NCBI GenBank assembly: GCA_001247695.2
Contig: LGRX02031357.1
Location: forward strand, 1 to 29,965
From: Cymbomonas tetramitiformis
Taxonomy: Eukaryota > Chlorophyta > Pyramimonadophyceae > Pyramimonadales > Pyramimonadaceae
Reading direction: 5' to 3'
DNA: 29,965 nucleotides
Both the position numbers and the translations under genes were made by a program. Each line of letters opens with the position of its first letter. Position 1 is the stretch's first letter. Below the pieces are notes generated by a model. The model ran no database searches, had not been told where the DNA came from, and was given only the letters and a program-made list of their open reading frames with translations. Shown piece after piece: positions 26,993-29,965 of this stretch.

Positions 26993-27767
26993 AGCGCTCG
27001 CTCATTTTCAGAGTGCTCCGCAGATTTTGCCGCAGCCTCCAGCGGCTTTCGAGCCTATCTTTCTATGCATCGTTGTTTCGGAGGGCGCAGAGTTTGGTGG
27101 TGCTGTGCCCACTAGACAGCAGGGGGCCGCAGCTAATTCTGTTTGCGCGAAAGGCGTTGGCGATGGACTAGCAGTTTTGGACACCCGATCCATCTCTTCA
27201 CAGATTACGACCACTCGACCCGCGACTGGATCTTCCAGTGCGCGCAGGCTCACACGACAGGCCCCTCCTGTTCGTGTCGAGCGTCATTACTTTCATGCCG
27301 CGGGTTCAGCTTCTGGTGCTATCGATTCTGGACAGCATGGCATTCACGCAGAGTATGACAGTAGCGAAAGCGAAGATGAATCGGGGTACCCGCTTGGGTA
27401 TTTCGATGAATCTGAAGACGATTGTAGGGGGACTGGTGGCCACTTGGCCTTTCCGACATTTTCTCCCTCACAGTTGGAACAGCAGCCCGCCCTGGACACA
27501 GGTTTCCAGGGCGACTACTATGGCGGTGTTTTGGAGGCTTCAGAAGCTGAATTTTTCCCGCAGCAAGACATTTCGACTGGATGCGCATCTACTTTTATTG
27601 GGGGCGCTGAGCCAGCGGACGGAGACTACGACAATTATTCTTACACCCACGAGCATTCCGATCGCGAGGGGCACGACTCTAGTGGTGCTTACGAGGACGA
27701 TGTTGACCACTCCGATTACGATTCCGGAGACCACTACGACTCTGGGTCTGGTGGTTGTCAAGGTTGA
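26955..27767 (+). CDS. Acidic Tyr-rich ORF of element B, about 270 aa
   Basis: The frame has no ATG near its start (it opens at a GTG), so it probably depends on the short ORF just upstream. The first third is Gln/Ala/Pro-rich. From about residue 130 it is strongly acidic (SSESEDESG, FDESEDD) with aromatic motifs such as GDYYGG, and it ends in Asp/Ser/Tyr/His repeats of the type DHSDYDSGDHYDSGSGG. The tail resembles the Asp/Tyr/Gly-rich end of the 775-aa Gag in composition only. No zinc knuckle or enzyme motif. It may be a degenerate Gag C-terminus kept as the element's only protein. Confidence 0.5.
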   Translation: MLELVSLCQAQARALAHFQSAPQILPQPPAAFEPIFLCIVVSEGAEFGGAVPTRQQGAAANSVCAKGVGDGLAVLDTRSISSQITTTRPATGSSSARRLTRQAPPVRVERHYFHAAGSASGAIDSGQHGIHAEYDSSESEDESGYPLGYFDESEDDCRGTGGHLAFPTFSPSQLEQQPALDTGFQGDYYGGVLEASEAEFFPQQDISTGCASTFIGGAEPADGDYDNYSYTHEHSDREGHDSSGAYEDDVDHSDYDSGDHYDSGSGGCQG

Positions 27768-28193
27768 TATTCAACCTTTCAGACTTTGCGGTTGCTATTG
27801 AACTGTAGCAACGCGCAACAAGTATTTAGTGGGTATGAGTGCAGTCTCTGGTGTCCAGAATCATCTGCTTGAGCACAATGCTCCTCATATACCTCAATGT
27901 CCTCACGCTTCATAAGCGTTACCACTATCGGGTTGTGAACCCGAGAACATTGGGTGAACTAACAGTATCGGCTGGTCGAATTAGCCTGTTGATACCCGCA
28001 TGGTGTTCAATTCATGCTTGAAGCGAAGACGCGTCCTCTCAGAACAGTTTGTTCTTCAAGAACTTGTCTTGCTTTATCATCGAGATGCTGTACACAGCCT
28101 CTCGATGACAGATGTCACTCATGGTGAGTGGATGACAGATATTATGATTGTACATGTCATAGTCGACCGTACTGACGATACTCGACGACTTTA

Positions 28194-28280
28194 TGTCATT
28201 ATAACATACTGTATGACATGATATGACATGACATGGTATGACACGTATGACATGTATGACACATATGTCATCGGTCATAT
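28194..28280. repeat. TGACATG-rich simple repeat
   Basis: ATGACA/TGTCAT words follow each other across 28211-28270 with A/T spacers, partly palindromic. It lies in the non-coding 3' part of element B. Confidence 0.8.
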
Positions 28281-28491
28281 CCCTGACAGATCTCCCCTCT
28301 TAGAAGAGTTGTGACCTCACAATATAGGGTGCATACCTGTGTATATGTCTTTGATGTCTTTGTTGTTGAGCTGGTACCAGTCTTCTTACACCGATGAGGC
28401 GTCCCTCAAGGTGTTTTTAGGATATTGGGGGGAACTGAGTCCACTTTAAACCCTCACCTTAGGCATTTAGCCTTACAGTTCTTAGGATGCA

Positions 28492-28715
28492 GCCCCCATG
28501 AATTGCGTATCGTATTTCAGAGTGACGTTTCAAGATATCCATGAATTGCGTATCGTATTTCAGAGTGACGTTTCAAGGTTTACAGTTCTTAGGATGTAGC
28601 CCCCATGAATTGCGTATCGTATTTCACGAGTGACGTTTCAAGGTATCTTCCGAGGTTTACGTTACGGATAGATATTGCGCTGCCGTTCGTATCGTATTTC
28701 AGAGTGTCTGAATGT
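28492..28715 (+). repeat. Short tandem repeats before the 3' LTR of element B
   Basis: The unit CCATGAATTGCGTATCG plus TATTTCAGAGTGACGTTTC occurs near 28497, 28540 and 28605, and a partial unit (CGTATCGTATTTCAGAGTG) near 28688. CAGTTCTTAGGATG precedes two of the copies. Confidence 0.85.
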
Positions 28716-28720
28716 AACCA

Positions 28721-28885
28721 TGTCACCCTGACTGTCATATTTGTCAGGTGTCATGTCCGGTGTCATTCTCGGTGAACCTGCTTGTGTCCTGACTAGGGTA
28801 TTTATTCCCTTGTATTATCTATTGTTGAGTTCGTTCTTTATCCGCCGGGAGCGTTCTCCCCACTGTCACTGCAGTGTTTCCGACA
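28721..28885 (+). repeat. 3' LTR of element B
   Basis: A 165-bp copy differing from the 5' LTR at two sites (CACGTG versus CAGGTG, ATTATTG versus ATTGTTG). Confidence 0.85.
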
Positions 28886-29796
28886 GGATGTAGCCATATT
28901 TGCATACTTGTACATGCTATGCATGCACATGAACAAAAATGCAACAACAAAAATCTACCGGGACTCGCCGAGTACGGAAGCATCATGCACAAGTAAAAAA
29001 ATGAGTAATATTTTGTAATAAAACTTGCGGGACGACTTATGTGTCGCTTACGTGTCGCTTACGTGGCGCATTTCAGACGGACGTGGTAATAATTTTTAGA
29101 CGACGAAAATTGTGTTAAAATGAAGGGTTTTAGACGATGATCGAGATTCATTTATTCCCAATTGTTTGTTTTTGCCGATATATCGATATTTGGTATTGAT
29201 ATATCGCCGATTTCATATTTTAGTACAAATATCGGTGACATATCGATATCGAAATAATCTACAACGAAAAATGCAATTTATTAAGTATGGAAATGCGTTT
29301 ATAAACCCCAAATATCGATAAGTATCGATTATCGGAGTTATCGATAACTTTTTTGAGTTATCGAAATATATCGATAGGTATTTTTGCAACCGATACCTAC
29401 CCTTGATTTGAGGAGATACGGGAAGAGCGCGCGCCCGACTACGATGGGACAAGACCGTACGGTGGAGCCGGAAGAGGGATGTTCGGAGAGGGAGTTTGTG
29501 ATCGACTAGATTCGAATCTGGAGGGGGACACGGGGGGAGACGTAACCGGTATCTTGACACGGCAGGTGGAAATGGGGAATGCGGACATGCCAACCGAATC
29601 TAACCGCACACCACCGCCTCGTATCCATTTTCAAAATGATTGCGGACACGCCTTGCAATATCGGAAAACCGAATTTTGAACGTCCTTTGAACATCCTTGT
29701 AGAGTCTTAGTACCGCTAAACACCTACTATAGTAAAACCCGCACGAGGTCATAGCGGCACCGCATGGGTTCTTGATAGTTACTTACTAGCATATTC
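28886..29796. other. Gene-poor stretch with a TATCGATA cluster
   Basis: 28891-29018 may be the 3' half of the ORF at 26263. From 29150 to 29400 there are many ATCGATA/TATCGAT words in both orientations around AT-rich DNA. Direct copies of GTGTCGCTTAC lie near 29040-29065. No other gene is supported. Confidence 0.5.
29728..29736 (+). promoter_or_regulatory. TATA-like site upstream of the terminal ORF
   Basis: TATAGTAAA lies about 65 bp before the ATG at 29797. Confidence 0.3.
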
Positions 29797-29965
29797 ATGG
29801 ATGCATCCGGAGCCGCACCCCCTCTTCTTGGACGTCCCACCCTCACCCCCGGTTTTCAGAGCACACCCGCACCCGTTGGCTTTGGTATTGCCATGGGCTT
29901 ACGCCAGACTTTGGTGGGCTTGAGGGGGGTGGGGGAGGGTGTGGCGGTTGACGGGAGGGGCGCGG
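29797..29965 (+). CDS. 5' end of an ORF running off the window
   Basis: An ATG opens 56 codons without a stop to the last base (MDASGAAPPLLGRPTLTP...). The product is Gly/Pro/Ala-rich and the DNA turns GC-rich here, unlike the AT-rich flank. The high GC lowers the chance of stops, so openness alone is modest evidence; a TATA-like site upstream adds some support. No family can be named from this fragment. Confidence 0.35.
   Translation, partial: MDASGAAPPLLGRPTLTPGFQSTPAPVGFGIAMGLRQTLVGLRGVGEGVAVDGRGA

Larger units (their letters stand above)
26474..28885 (+). mobile_element. LTR element B, 2.4 kb, non-autonomous
   Basis: Two 165-bp direct repeats (26474-26638 and 28721-28885) with TG...CA ends differ at two positions, so the insertion is young. 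A primer-binding candidate follows the left LTR. The interior (2.08 kb) holds an acidic, Tyr-rich ORF and repeats next to the 3' LTR, with no RT, integrase, protease or zinc knuckle. The ORF's composition resembles the C-terminal tail of the Gag proteins here, so this may be a gag-derived non-autonomous element. Confidence 0.85.

Noticed and set aside
27238..27801. 187-aa ORF overlapping the acidic ORF of element B
   Set aside because: Another frame of the same DNA; the acidic ORF has a consistent composition ending in a clean stop.
28390..28420. Hammerhead ribozyme core (CCGATGAG with flanking pairing)
   Set aside because: The conserved CUGAUGA and GAAA boxes are not both present.

Overview
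This window reads as a eukaryotic nuclear repeat cluster, with no operons, Shine-Dalgarno sites or phage/plasmid genes. It holds a non-LTR retrotransposon (LINE), gag-bearing LTR retrotransposons, a hAT MITE, a pogo-like element and a large TIR element, nested in one another. The TATA-led short genes and gag-only LTR elements would fit an alga, possibly a multicellular red alga, but the sequence does not fix the taxon.

Bases 1-20693 are one A-rich LINE on the + strand, broken by two insertions. Its coding order is: a Ulp1/C48-type cysteine protease (591-1919), an APE endonuclease (1690-3838), RT, RNase H and a CX2C-X9-HX4C zinc finger (4142-8526), then an NPPF-type adenine methyltransferase-like domain (18811-20287). 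A C-rich 3' UTR and a short (ATT)n tail follow. The first insertion is a 290-bp hAT-type MITE (3839-4128, 8-bp TSD). The second is a 10.3-kb TIR element (8527-18808, TA target duplication). Deleting each insertion with one target copy leaves a single frame from 1690 to 20287: 8016 nt, or 2671 codons plus a stop. This ties the methyltransferase to the LINE. One apparent frame shift remains between the protease and endonuclease parts.

The TIR element has arms made of about 183-bp tandem repeats in inverted orientation (8527-9873 and about 17775-18808). Its middle has no recognisable transposase. It holds an old LTR plus gag remnants (10014-10916), a tandem array of hairpin-forming about 118-bp units (12363-13580), and a young LTR element (14154-17718; 254-bp LTRs with three differences, 5-bp TSD TAACG). 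That LTR element encodes only a 775-aa Gag, so it is a TR-GAG type non-autonomous element.

Right of the LINE (20694-29965) lie unassigned DNA, a pogo-like TA/TIR element with a small Cys-rich ORF (22490-23590), a truncated gag LTR element on the minus strand (about 24921-26241), and a second short LTR element (26474-28885; 165-bp LTRs) that splits a small ORF. An ORF at 29797 runs off the end. Across 21.5-24.9 kb there are eight hairpin units at six sites. They share the loop TGTGGT/TGTGGG and have stems that differ from copy to copy while staying self-complementary.

Most notable are the Ulp1-APE-RT-RNaseH-methyltransferase LINE, the hairpin family with covarying arms, the tandem-repeat-armed TIR element, and the primer-binding site set five bases inside the LTR in four LTR elements.
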